Source: RGIG1828 sp045654685
GTDB taxonomy: Bacteria; Bacillota; Clostridia; UMGS1810
Length of the DNA: 64,000 bases
NCBI GenBank assembly: GCA_045654685.1
Contig: JAZONV010000023.1
Location: 39,283-103,282 of the forward strand
Direction: 5' to 3'
The notes beneath the pieces were generated by a model. It did not search any database, had not been told where the DNA came from, and saw only the letters and a list, made by a program, of their open reading frames with translations. Of the stretch, positions 9,003 through 17,797 are shown in pieces (position 1 is the stretch's first letter; the number at the start of each line of letters is the position of its first letter). Position numbers and translations under genes: made by a program.

Positions 9003-9533
9003 TTAGATATACATTATTTCACCATTCTCATACACAAGAATAAAATGAATATTTGCCGTTTTTATTTTTTCATACTCAATCCAACGCTTTGCAAGCTCAT
9101 AACTTTTCTGAGAGTACGGAACAGCAACAATAGGGATAATGTTATTGGAATTATACTCGGTTGTCATCAATTGTCCGATAGCTTCCCGCATTAATGGATA
9201 TTCAGTATTACCCTTTTTGTCAGTTCCTTTTTTGCTTTCAATATGCAATATGTAACCATCAGGCAAGATAATTCTAACATCACCTATGCCTGGTTGAGAA
9301 CAAATCTCAATTTGGGGTTCGTAACCGACAATTTCATATAATCCCTGCCAACGAGTGTCATTTTCATCAATTTTCTTACAATCGTTTTCCTTCATAAAAT
9401 TCCAAATATCAAAATGTATAGTGTCTTTCGTTTTAATATGAGCACCATCAATTGATATTCTGACATTATCTTGTGTAATGTTATTGCATATATAATAAAG
9501 TGCAATTCTTATACTAACTTCAGCTTCTTTCAT
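9003..9533 (-). CDS. Small PD-(D/E)XK-like nuclease-fold protein
   Basis: 176 aa, with AGGAGA before ATG 9533. It contains GIGDVRIILPDGYILHIESKKG (residues about 97-118), a D-x(~13)-ExK arrangement typical of restriction-endonuclease-like folds. I do not recognise a named family. It is paired with the TPR-nuclease gene just downstream, also of this fold, suggesting a two-gene nuclease or defence unit at the element's left end. The HipBA pair lies upstream on the same strand, 24 bp away. Confidence 0.6.
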   Translation of the reverse strand: MKEAEVSIRIALYYICNNITQDNVRISIDGAHIKTKDTIHFDIWNFMKENDCKKIDENDTRWQGLYEIVGYEPQIEICSQPGIGDVRIILPDGYILHIESKKGTDKKGNTEYPLMREAIGQLMTTEYNSNNIIPIVAVPYSQKSYELAKRWIEYEKIKTANIHFILVYENGEIMYI

Positions 9534-9557
9534 TATATTTTCTCCTCATATCATCAA

Positions 9558-10814
9558 TCAATAACACTCATCAAACGCAGGTCGCATATATTCAATAGCA
9601 CCACGGCTGAGACCATACTTTGTTGCTAGTTTTTCCCAATTGTCTCTGACTGTTGTTGTAATATTGTTTGCAAGTTCAGTTGCTTCTTCAACTGACAGAC
9701 TAAAATGATGTGCCGATTCTATTGCAAGGTCAATTGAAATAGAATTATCCTCGGTATTTACATTCAATGCCAATTCATCACCATAGGGTGTAGGATTAAC
9801 ATCATATAAAGGTGAAAGCTCCCAACCTTGTTTGGTTAAAATAAACCCGTGGTTTCTCAAATGGTCGTCTGTGTTTGAAATTGCCATACTGAATACAATG
9901 CGCATCCAAAGCTCCTTTAAACTTTTCTTAGGTGATACACAGCTTGCTTTGATAAATCCGGCAATATCAAGATAACTTGAACCATCTGATGATGAAGCAC
10001 CATCAGTTTTACCAAGCATCGTCATAGCTGATGCAAAATGTATTCGTTTATCTCCATCACGATCAAATCGTTTTACTATAAATGTGCTTCCTAACTTAGA
10101 AAAAATTTCAAGCTTAGATTCGGGAACATTGAGAGAACATAATCTTGCTAAATCGTGAGCAACCTTTTCCCAAGCACCTGTATTGAACTCATCATTCTTT
10201 GATGGGAACTTTGCAATCCAAAGTTCTCCATTGGTATCCTGAATAGTTGCCTTTGGTCTTGCACCACCTAATGAAGAACCTGGCTTCAACAATTGATTCA
10301 GCCATTTTTCATTAAGCAGATTTTCTTCACTTTCAAAATTTCTTGATGCTTCTTCAAGTGTTCTGAGTGTTGCCCAAGGGGGAGCAGCAGTTTCTTTATC
10401 GTCAGACAAAAACGGTCCGTTTTCATCTTCCTTAAAGCGGATTGCACCCATTCGTGTCTCATCATATACACCAAGCAGATAATCTCCATCTGTTAATTTT
10501 CTTGGCTTGCGACCTTCTTTATCTGCATAAATTCTCTCACGGCGTTGCATCAAAACACGTCCCCAACGGTCAGGAGATGAATCTGCAAATATTCCAAAAA
10601 TACTTTTATTCACAGGGTATTGTCTGCCTGAATAAAACTGCAACTCCGGATCTATTATGCGACTTCTATCGTATTGAACAAGCCAATCTGCATCAAATTC
10701 AAAAGAAAAGTTATCAGAACCTTTTCCTTCGCCCACATACAATCTGCCCATTAAATTTGATTCGTCCGAGTTAAAGCTTTCATAAACATAAATTATTTTT
10801 TGATTGAGTGCCAT
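9558..10814 (-). CDS. hipA: HipA-family serine/threonine kinase toxin
   Basis: 418 aa from an ATG at 10814 with GGAGG inside the end of the preceding gene. HipA kinases phosphorylate targets such as glutamyl-tRNA synthetase and cause dormancy. The N-terminal HipA_N region is followed by the nucleotide loop LGGARPKATIQ, the catalytic region SNTDDHLRNHGFIL (the DD-x2-RNH-like HipA active-site motif) and LSPLYDVNPTP (the magnesium-binding D). Length and motifs are complete. The HTH gene ends 1 nt before it, the usual hipBA arrangement, so the HTH protein is the likely antitoxin and repressor. Confidence 0.92.
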   Translation of the reverse strand: MALNQKIIYVYESFNSDESNLMGRLYVGEGKGSDNFSFEFDADWLVQYDRSRIIDPELQFYSGRQYPVNKSIFGIFADSSPDRWGRVLMQRRERIYADKEGRKPRKLTDGDYLLGVYDETRMGAIRFKEDENGPFLSDDKETAAPPWATLRTLEEASRNFESEENLLNEKWLNQLLKPGSSLGGARPKATIQDTNGELWIAKFPSKNDEFNTGAWEKVAHDLARLCSLNVPESKLEIFSKLGSTFIVKRFDRDGDKRIHFASAMTMLGKTDGASSSDGSSYLDIAGFIKASCVSPKKSLKELWMRIVFSMAISNTDDHLRNHGFILTKQGWELSPLYDVNPTPYGDELALNVNTEDNSISIDLAIESAHHFSLSVEEATELANNITTTVRDNWEKLATKYGLSRGAIEYMRPAFDECY

Positions 10815-10815
10815 A

Positions 10816-11136
10816 TTATTCCTCCTTTCGAGGTGCACGTTTGCGTACTGTCAAATTCAAATCCTGAATAGTTCTTCCTAATGTGTCATCTTTTGCAACA
10901 AGCAGTAAATCTTTATCCATACCATTCAATGCATGAAGCACTGCGGCATATATTCCAATAGCAACGGTTTTATCGCCTTTTTCTACTTTCCATAAAGTAG
11001 CACGACTTATATCTGCTCTTTCAGCCACAAGTTCAACTGAAAGATTTCTTCTTAGTCTTGCAAGTTTTATCTGCTCACCCATAGTATTTAGTATGTCCTG
11101 TGTGGCAGGTAATATTTGAGCGGTCTTTTTAGCCAT
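10816..11136 (-). CDS. hipB: HipB-like XRE-family antitoxin/repressor
   Basis: 106 aa. The ATG at 11136 has AGGAGG 8 nt upstream; an upstream in-frame GTG does not fit the site. It has an XRE helix-turn-helix at about residues 20-75 (IKLARLRRNLSVELVAERADISRATLWKVEKG). It is stop-to-start coupled with hipA. A perfect-spacing promoter flanked by inverted AATGTTTATTATA boxes lies upstream, as expected for an autorepressed toxin-antitoxin operon. Confidence 0.88.
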   Translation of the reverse strand: MAKKTAQILPATQDILNTMGEQIKLARLRRNLSVELVAERADISRATLWKVEKGDKTVAIGIYAAVLHALNGMDKDLLLVAKDDTLGRTIQDLNLTVRKRAPRKEE

Positions 11137-11150
11137 AAAAAACACCTCCT

Positions 11151-11203
11151 AATGTTTATTATTATATACTATAATTTCAATTTTGTCAATTATAATAAAC
11201 ATT
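11151..11203 (-). promoter_or_regulatory. hipBA promoter with flanking inverted operator boxes
   Basis: The minus-strand TTGACA (11184-11189), 17-bp spacer and TATAAT (11161-11166) are consensus. AATGTTTATTATTATA (11151-11166) and TATAATAAACATT (11191-11203) form an inverted pair flanking the promoter, a layout that suits a HipB-type dimer repressor. Confidence 0.7.
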
Positions 11204-11239
11204 ATTTATTAAAACTTCATTATATTTTTGATAGAATCG

Positions 11240-11268
11240 TTGAAATATCCAAGGAAATGCGATATAAT
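11240..11268 (+). promoter_or_regulatory. Sigma-A promoter of the HipA-like kinase gene
   Basis: TTGAAA (11240-11245), a 17-bp spacer and TATAAT (11263-11268), 35 bp before the ATG at 11303. Confidence 0.6.
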
Positions 11269-11302
11269 AAATCCAAACTCATACACAAGGTGGTGAATAG
11301 CT

Positions 11303-12340
11303 ATGAATTTTTATATAATGTCAAAAGACATTGCGGTTGCAAAATGGCAAGATGACAATTTTGAAATCATAAACCAAGATTTATTGCCATTGTATTTCCA
11401 ATATTCGCATGATGTTTTTAAGTGGATAAAAAGCAGAGCAATAGATAGTAAAAGACCAAACTCACGGCTACTCAAAAAAGCACTTCGCATGACAGCAAAA
11501 GATGATATTTTAACCGTGTTATCTGTTAATGCCGCAACAATTACGGATAATTATTGGATAAAACCTATAAATTCAGACTTAACATATGCAGATGTCAGAT
11601 TCGATAATGACTATTGCTCAAATCTTGCCCTGACAGGGAACTATGACAGCTTTAACAGGGTTGCCAACAGCAAAATATCTAAAACTCCTGAGCTTACCAA
11701 CATCGGAAGCTTTGAAAAGTGTTGGAAACTGAAAAATGGTCAATGGTGGATGTACAAAAAGGCTAACCATGATGAACTGTTTTCCGAATTGTTTATATAT
11801 AAACTTGGAAGCGAACTTGGTTTTAAAATGGCAGAATATGAACGCGGCAACGGTGTTATTAAAACAAAAGATTTTACGGACAATGCCCTTGTAAATTTCG
11901 AACCCGCCTTTAACATCTTAGGTGATGATGAAGACTATATCAAAACAGTTGAAATGCTTAAAGAAATTTGCCCCGATGCAATTGGCGATTATATCAAGAT
12001 GTTATTCTTAGATACAATCTGTGCAAATCCCGATAGACACACTTTCAACTTCGGTGTTTTAAGAGATGCAGATACCGGTGAGATTTTAGGTTTAGCACCG
12101 AATTTTGATAACAATATGGCACTTATATCAAGAGGTTATCCCAAAAATCTAACACGCAAAAACGACTTGCTTATCAAACTTTTCAATGAATTGATGCAAC
12201 ACGATGAAAATCTTAAAAAATTCATTCCTACTCTTTCAGAGGATTTAATCAAGAATGTAATTAAATCTGTGGGAATGCGTGTAAAATCAAAAGAGATTAC
12301 TCAGTTCATTATGAATGGTTATACTTTAATAGAAAAATAG
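11303..12340 (+). CDS. Orphan HipA-like (CtkA-like) protein kinase
   Basis: 345 aa, with AAGGTGGTGA before the ATG. The C-terminal half has CANPDRHTFNFGVLRDADTGEILGLAPNFDNNMAL in pieces typical of the HipA/CtkA fold: an NPDRH catalytic motif and an FDNN metal motif. The N-terminal half differs from HipA. It is divergent from hipBA, with about 170 bp between them holding both promoters. No HTH partner lies beside it, so it is either a solitary kinase or is controlled by HipB in trans. A weak hairpin ends it at about 12353-12385. Confidence 0.75.
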   Translation: MNFYIMSKDIAVAKWQDDNFEIINQDLLPLYFQYSHDVFKWIKSRAIDSKRPNSRLLKKALRMTAKDDILTVLSVNAATITDNYWIKPINSDLTYADVRFDNDYCSNLALTGNYDSFNRVANSKISKTPELTNIGSFEKCWKLKNGQWWMYKKANHDELFSELFIYKLGSELGFKMAEYERGNGVIKTKDFTDNALVNFEPAFNILGDDEDYIKTVEMLKEICPDAIGDYIKMLFLDTICANPDRHTFNFGVLRDADTGEILGLAPNFDNNMALISRGYPKNLTRKNDLLIKLFNELMQHDENLKKFIPTLSEDLIKNVIKSVGMRVKSKEITQFIMNGYTLIEK

Positions 12341-12582
12341 CACTCTCAAATTCAAAGGACCATGGAACAATTTAATCCATGATCCTGTTTGATTTTATAT
12401 AGTATTTAGCGTGTTTCCGGCATAGCGAAGCAGCACACCACCGTAAAACGGTCACAAACGCACCTGAAACGAGCTGTATCGCATTTTATTCCGTTTAATG
12501 TCAAATTACCTTCCAAAGATTGATAATGGTCACAAAAGGCAAATAAATGGCTCGTATGAATATGATGCAAATTCTTAACGAA
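12341..12582. other. Intergenic stretch with weak hairpins
   Basis: A GGACCATGGA/TCCATGATCC hairpin near 12357-12386 may terminate the kinase gene. The next 180 bp hold short GC-rich inverted pieces (CCGTAAAACGG near 12440) but no open frame that I can support. Confidence 0.4.
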
Positions 12583-13380
12583 TCATATTAAATATTTGTC
12601 CTCAAATCTCTCGACGATATTGAGAAGTCTTTCATCAAGGTAGGAAAGTGCAGTTTCTTTCAAATCATCAGGAATACCATAATAAGCCTCTGCAACTGCT
12701 CCTGTTATCGCGGCAAGTGTGTCACTATCGCCACCGATAGAGATAGCATTTCTGATTGCATCTTCAAAACTCGTTGATTCAAAGAACGCCTGCATTGCCT
12801 GTGGTACAGTTTCCTGACAGGTTTCATTAAACTTATAAACAGGACGGATTTCGTCAATAGTGAAGTCTATAGTGTAATATTTAGATATATATTTTTTTAG
12901 TTCTTCCATAGACGCACCAGTTCTTGCAAGGAATACTGCTCCGGCGGTTGCAACTGCACCTTTAATTCCTTCGGGATGGTTGTGAGTTACTTCTGCAGTT
13001 GCCTTTGCAATCAATTCTGCTTCTTCCAAAGTTTTAGCATACCAACCAACAGAAGATACCCTCATTGCAGAACCATTGCCAAAGCTGTTATATGCTTCTC
13101 TTTTGTTGCGAAGCATCCAAACAAGGAAATGACCACCATATCCGCAATCAGGATACTTAACACCAATCTCGTGCATAACAGTAATCAAGTTTTCTTTGAA
13201 ATCTTCTAAATTTTCTTCGTTGATTTCTTCTGCTTGCAAGAGTGCTTCTGCGATAGCGACAGTCATAACCGAATCATCTGTAAAAAAGCATTCTTTATCA
13301 AACAATTCAAATTCTTTTGTCTTGATGTTGTCAAATTCGTATATAGAACCCACAACATCTCCTAAAATTGCACCGATCAT
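12583..13380 (-). CDS. ADP-ribosylglycohydrolase (DraG/ARH family)
   Basis: 265 aa. It has the ARH fold signatures: N-terminal GAILGDVVGSIYEF, CFFTDDSVMTVAIAEALL (the TDDT-like metal motif) and the C-terminal GGDSDTLAAITGAVAEAYYG (the second magnesium-binding Asp cluster). These enzymes remove ADP-ribose from proteins or nucleic acids. It lies in a four-gene minus-strand cluster with a VWA protein, a macro-domain protein and a CFI-box repeat protein, two of which handle ADP-ribose. Spacing to the VWA gene is 16 bp, so co-transcription is likely. Confidence 0.92.
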   Translation of the reverse strand: MIGAILGDVVGSIYEFDNIKTKEFELFDKECFFTDDSVMTVAIAEALLQAEEINEENLEDFKENLITVMHEIGVKYPDCGYGGHFLVWMLRNKREAYNSFGNGSAMRVSSVGWYAKTLEEAELIAKATAEVTHNHPEGIKGAVATAGAVFLARTGASMEELKKYISKYYTIDFTIDEIRPVYKFNETCQETVPQAMQAFFESTSFEDAIRNAISIGGDSDTLAAITGAVAEAYYGIPDDLKETALSYLDERLLNIVERFEDKYLI

Positions 13381-13396
13381 TACAAAATCACCTCAA

Positions 13397-14065
13397 TTAT
13401 CTGTTATTCTTGACTCTGCGTATATAATCTTTGTTGAGTTCGTCGCTCCAATCCTTATCCACGCACTTACTTGCTCGAACATTACCAACAACAGCAGATA
13501 CAGATTCATATAAGATGTGTGTGCCCGTCGGATCGGGAACATAATTCACTGCTCTGTCTTTGCTTATTCCATATTGTGCAGCAGTTTCAACAGCATCAAT
13601 GTTTGCGCCTATAAAAAGGAACTCCCAACCATATTTCTCTTTTTGGCGTTCAATCATTGCCTTTACTCTATCACTGCTGTATTTGCGACTTGCATTTTCC
13701 ATTCCATCTGTTGTAATAACAAATACAGTGTGTTCAGGAACATCTTCATTACGAGCATACTTGTGAATATTTCCAATATGATGAATTGCCCCGCCAAGAG
13801 CATCAATCAATGCTGTACATCCACGAACTGTGTATTCATTATCTGTCATAGGCTTTATGTCAGCAAGCTTAACTCGGTCATGCAGTACTTCGGACACATC
13901 ATCAAACAACACAGTTGATACATAGCATTCGCCATCTTGTTTCTTCTGTTTTTCAATCATTGCATTGAAACCACCGATTGTATCGCTCTCTAAACCCGAC
14001 ATTGAACCACTTCTGTCCAAAATAAATACCAACTCTGTAATTCCGTTTTTAATCTTTTCACTCAT
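13397..14065 (-). CDS. VWA-domain protein (TerY-like)
   Basis: 222 aa from ATG 14065, with GGAGG 8 nt upstream. A single von Willebrand factor A domain fills the protein, with the MIDAS motif DRSGSMSG near residue 16, a threonine in the TVRGCTALID loop, and TTDGMENAS. Stand-alone VWA proteins of this type (TerY-like) bind partner proteins through a metal ion and occur in tellurite-resistance and stress clusters beside phosphatases, kinases or ADP-ribose enzymes. Here the partners are a glycohydrolase and a macro domain. Confidence 0.9.
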   Translation of the reverse strand: MSEKIKNGITELVFILDRSGSMSGLESDTIGGFNAMIEKQKKQDGECYVSTVLFDDVSEVLHDRVKLADIKPMTDNEYTVRGCTALIDALGGAIHHIGNIHKYARNEDVPEHTVFVITTDGMENASRKYSSDRVKAMIERQKEKYGWEFLFIGANIDAVETAAQYGISKDRAVNYVPDPTGTHILYESVSAVVGNVRASKCVDKDWSDELNKDYIRRVKNNR

Positions 14066-14086
14066 CTTAAATACCTCCAAAAAAAT

Positions 14087-14124
14087 AATGTGATTGCTTG
14101 GTTTCTTTACCTTACAATCACATT
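14087..14124. repeat. Hairpin upstream of the VWA gene
   Basis: AATGTGATTG (14087-14096) and CAATCACATT (14115-14124) form a perfect 10-bp inverted repeat with an 18-nt loop and no T tract. It lies between the macro-domain gene and the VWA gene and could be an operator or an RNA element. Confidence 0.45.
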
Positions 14125-14172
14125 ATACTTTGTTTTAATATTAAAATGGTCGCTTGACGAGAGACTTTTAAA

Positions 14173-15213
14173 TTAACAGCCCAAAAGCACTTGGTCAAAC
14201 TCAAACAATGCCTCATTTATTTCAAAAATATCATAAATCTCTTTTTGAATAAAGTATCTGATAATTTTATCAAATGTAAAGCTTCTCGACAGTGTTAATC
14301 CGGCAGAAGCAAGCAGAGCTTGTGTTTCGTCAAGATTAAGTTTTAAAGCTATTGCAAACGCAACTGCTGTTTGTTTTGAAGGTCTGTATGTATCCGGATT
14401 ACATTTAATCTTTGAAAAAGTCTTTTTGTCAACATTGGCTTTTTTATAGCACTCAACATCTGTAATGCCACGCTCATCAATTAAGTCAAAAAGCTTATAG
14501 GCAAAAGATTTGTCCATTGATTTCATATACTCGTGCAAGGATTTATTTTTTGCATTTCCATAAGAAGATAGCATTGGAGCCGACATCTTTGGTGCTGCTT
14601 CCATATATTCTTCTCTAATGCACTCTTTAGATAAACAGAAATTTTTTATTACTTGAATTTTGTCGATACTTCCATCACAGTCGCTATCAACATATTCATC
14701 ATCAATAAATTCATTTATTTCCTCAAAAAGCTTTTGACTGAATTCATAAGATGTTCTATCGAAGACACACAGATAAACCACCAATTCATGCTCAAACAGG
14801 AATTCAGTAATAACCTGAACAGCAAATTTAAGCACCTGGTCTTTGGGATAACCATATACGCCCGACGAAATAAGAGGGAAGGCAACCGAAGCACAACCAT
14901 GTTCAACAGCAAGCTTCAAGGATTCCAAATAACAAGATTTCAGAATTATGCTTTCTCCAACTAATCCACCACGCCATACAGGTCCGGATGTATGTATGAT
15001 ATATTTAGCATCAAGATTATATCCTCTCGTGATTTTTGCCGTTCCAAGTCCAAGAGGCGCGATTTTAGCACATTCTTTGTCAAGTTCCGGCCCTGCACCT
15101 TCGTGCACAGCAAAATCAACACCACTGTGACCAATCATCTCTTCATTGGTAGTATTGACAATGGCATCAACCCGCATTTTCGTTATATCTTGTCTTATAA
15201 TTTGTAATGGCAT
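14173..15213 (-). CDS. Macro-domain ADP-ribose hydrolase with C-terminal helical domain
   Basis: 346 aa, with GAGGTGA before the ATG. Residues 1-170 are a macro domain: MRVDAIVNTTNEEMIGHSGVDFAVHEGAG, the glycine-rich PLISSGVYGYP and the usual IIHTSGPVW. The C-terminal 140 residues (AYKLFDLIDERGITDVECYKKANVDKKTFSKI...) are helical and resemble an atypical HTH found after bacterial macro domains. It probably removes ADP-ribose marks or deacetylates O-acetyl-ADP-ribose. With the ARH it makes a two-enzyme ADP-ribose erasing set. No matching ADP-ribosyltransferase lies beside it; the DUF3990 protein at 35363 is the nearest candidate. Confidence 0.9.
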   Translation of the reverse strand: MPLQIIRQDITKMRVDAIVNTTNEEMIGHSGVDFAVHEGAGPELDKECAKIAPLGLGTAKITRGYNLDAKYIIHTSGPVWRGGLVGESIILKSCYLESLKLAVEHGCASVAFPLISSGVYGYPKDQVLKFAVQVITEFLFEHELVVYLCVFDRTSYEFSQKLFEEINEFIDDEYVDSDCDGSIDKIQVIKNFCLSKECIREEYMEAAPKMSAPMLSSYGNAKNKSLHEYMKSMDKSFAYKLFDLIDERGITDVECYKKANVDKKTFSKIKCNPDTYRPSKQTAVAFAIALKLNLDETQALLASAGLTLSRSFTFDKIIRYFIQKEIYDIFEINEALFEFDQVLLGC

Positions 15214-15269
15214 AAAATCACCTCACACAATTTAGCTTAATTTCACAGCACGCTGAAATTAAACTTTAA

Positions 15270-15851
15270 TTACAATTCTTTATCACTGTATGGTGTGTCT
15301 TCAACACCTTTGCTTTGCAGTCTGCTAACCATTTTATCAAGTGCATTTTTCCATATTTTCTTAAACCATTTGGTTCTGCCAAATGTTTTAACAATAGTAG
15401 GACTAATTGCATAATACACACGAATAAAAGTTCTTCCATACCAAGTAGAAGCAAGGGTACTATCTCTAAATCGTCTTAAAGTCCATACTTGAGGACAATT
15501 ATATGAGCCGTAGACACACGTTGCTATATAACAACCCCCACTATCATTATGGCTGTACCCACCTAAAAAACCCGGATCACTTGAACCTGTAGATTTGTTA
15601 TTTGCATCATAGTGATGATAACTCCCAAACATACCGGGATTGCTGTGACCTGTTTTATGCCCCTTATTATCATAGTGGGTGTAACCACCAAATAATCCCG
15701 GACTACTATGACCTGTTTTATGACCTTTCTCGTCATAATTAGTGTAACCGCCAAACATACCTGGTCTGCTTGTACCTGTCTTATGACCTTTTTCATCGTA
15801 ATGATGTATCTCTCCAAATAAGCCGGGGCGACTATATCCTTTTTTACTCAT
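15270..15851 (-). CDS. CFI-box-CTERM protein with N-terminal 22-residue repeats
   Basis: 193 aa, with GGAGGT before the ATG. The N-terminus has about five tandem repeats of 21-22 residues around S-x-PG(L/M)FG-x-Y-x-HYD-x2-GHKTG (residues 4-112). It is followed by GCYIATCVYGSYNCPQVWTL and LRRFRD, the CFI-box-CTERM motif with paired cysteines, and a hydrophobic stretch (IRVYYAISPTIV). The function of the box is unknown to me. The Gly/Tyr/His-rich repeats look like a low-complexity display or assembly segment. It sits directly upstream of the macro-domain gene in the same direction, suggesting it belongs to the ADP-ribose cluster. Confidence 0.8.
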   Translation of the reverse strand: MSKKGYSRPGLFGEIHHYDEKGHKTGTSRPGMFGGYTNYDEKGHKTGHSSPGLFGGYTHYDNKGHKTGHSNPGMFGSYHHYDANNKSTGSSDPGFLGGYSHNDSGGCYIATCVYGSYNCPQVWTLRRFRDSTLASTWYGRTFIRVYYAISPTIVKTFGRTKWFKKIWKNALDKMVSRLQSKGVEDTPYSDKEL

Positions 15852-15915
15852 AATTTTACCTCCAATGGCTATTTTCTATATTGTACCACAAATTACTGTG
15901 TCAAAAAACGGACAG

Positions 15916-17797
15916 TTAAACAGCGACATTTAGAAATATTTTTAAAGTACTTTGTTCGGAATTAACCGTATATTTCGCTTGCCACCTATAACCATCACTT
16001 GCAGCCAACGATAAGCTGAATTGAACAAGTGTTTTTGCAGCTTCATTTATATCTTTGGTGGATGATAGCCATTTGATATTTATGTAATGATTATTTTCTT
16101 TTATCAGTTTCTTGACGTGCTTTTTTGCTATCGAGATATCAGAAAAAATCAAATTTTCAATGTTATAGTAGTTTGCTTCCAAGCTTGAGCAAGGAGGCAC
16201 ATTCTTAAAGTCGCTATGGTCTTTTGAAATTTCTATGTCATTCAAATTAAAATAATCGTAATTTATATGTTTCTTTGTTGAGTTTGCAATATCCCAAGTA
16301 ATATCTAAATGGTAGGCAGAATTATTTATCCTAGCCTTGATTTCCTTAACATACTTAATCATAAAGAGTGTTTTAAGAACATTAACATCAAAGCACTCAT
16401 TCTCGTGAGTTGGGTTGAGATAGTCATTATCTAATGCACGCGAAATAACTCCCTTATGAGAATGGTCAAGGAACTGTTCAAGTGCATCATAGAACATATT
16501 GAAAGGAACAATAGTACCCGGTTCATTCTGCATAACCTTTACGGCTGATTCCTTAAACAACGCAAGCATAGAACGTTCACCTTCGGCAAGATGCTTACCG
16601 GAAGCTCCGTGTGTACGGATAGAAGTAAGAACACTTCCTAAAAGGTTGAACTGATAAGGAATGAACGGATATATGTCTGCAAAGTTTTCTGCACTTGAAT
16701 AGAGCTTCTTTTCAACTCCGTCATTAAATACGATCAAATTCTTAATTACAGTTGCCTTATCGTCATAGAGAAGAGAAAGAGTTTGTTTTCCTGCTTCGTT
16801 CTTTTCAAGTATTCTCTTTTTAATAACTTCATCAACGTTAGCAGAAGAAAGAGAAAGTCTTGTATCAAATCTACCTTGAATTTTTGAGAAGTCATTGCCC
16901 TTTGTTTTGGTGATAGAGTCAATGTCCTGCTGACTTGTAACGATAATCCATGCTTTACCTTGGCAGGCAGTACCCAAATCTTCTGTTACAGTCTGCAAGT
17001 TGAGCATAAGTTTAGAATCATCACCGATATACTGTCCGATTTCGTCAACCAAGAATACAACATGGTGGTTGCCACCTTTGGAATCTATGTATTTCTTTAC
17101 AAGTTCTGCAAAGCGTTCGATACTGATAGAATAATTTTCAGTAGCCTTTTCACACCAATTTCTACCTGCTTCAACGCTCATAAAGTCAATATCAGCAAGA
17201 ACTTCAATTACATCATCCTGAATAAAGTCGAAGTCATTTCTTGCATCTGTCCATTCGGAACCGAAACTCTCTTCAAATTTCTCTTTAAACTGCTCATATT
17301 TTCCTTCTTCTGTGAGTTTACGTTCCAAATCAGCAAGGAACGGATTAGAACCACAGAAGCCGAGCATTTCATTAAATACTTTTAAGAATACAGATACGAT
17401 TGCATCCTTAGATTCTTTACCCGTCATTTCTCCCTTGGAGTCGATATTGAAAAGAACAACATCCGTAGGGATAGTGGTTGCGAGCTTCATGTCAGCAAGA
17501 ACCATAGGATCATTGATTTTATTATCTTCTATAAAGTAGTCAATGGCATTTTTTCCGTTTACTTCTTTGTTTGCAAGGAGATAGGATAAGATTTTTAAGA
17601 AGTGAGATTTACCGCTTCCAAAGAAGCCCGAAATCCACACGCCCATTTTATCTGTATTACCTGTAATTCCTTTTTTGTAGCTGGCAAAGAAATCAGAAAA
17701 ATGTTTCTGCAATTCTCTGGTTACAACATATTCTTCGAGTTCCTGACCGATATTGGCATTGTCGTCCTGACCGACTTTGATAACACCTTTACATCAC
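15916..17797 (-). pseudogene. brxC: BREX ATPase BrxC, truncated at both ends
   Basis: The frame is open from about 17797 down to a stop at 15916, roughly 625 codons. BrxC proteins are about 1100-1200 aa, so about half is missing at the C-terminus. The start codon and roughly 15-20 N-terminal residues are lost. The sequence begins inside KGVIKVGQDDNANIGQELEEYVV, which belongs near residue 15-20 of BrxC. Walker A is GFFGSGKSHFLK and Walker B is VVFLVDEIGQYIG. No other BREX gene (brxA, brxB, pglX, pglZ, brxL) is in the window. I read it as a dead remnant of a BREX system, cut on its 5' side by the same junction that removes the start of the primase-like gene. Confidence 0.88.
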
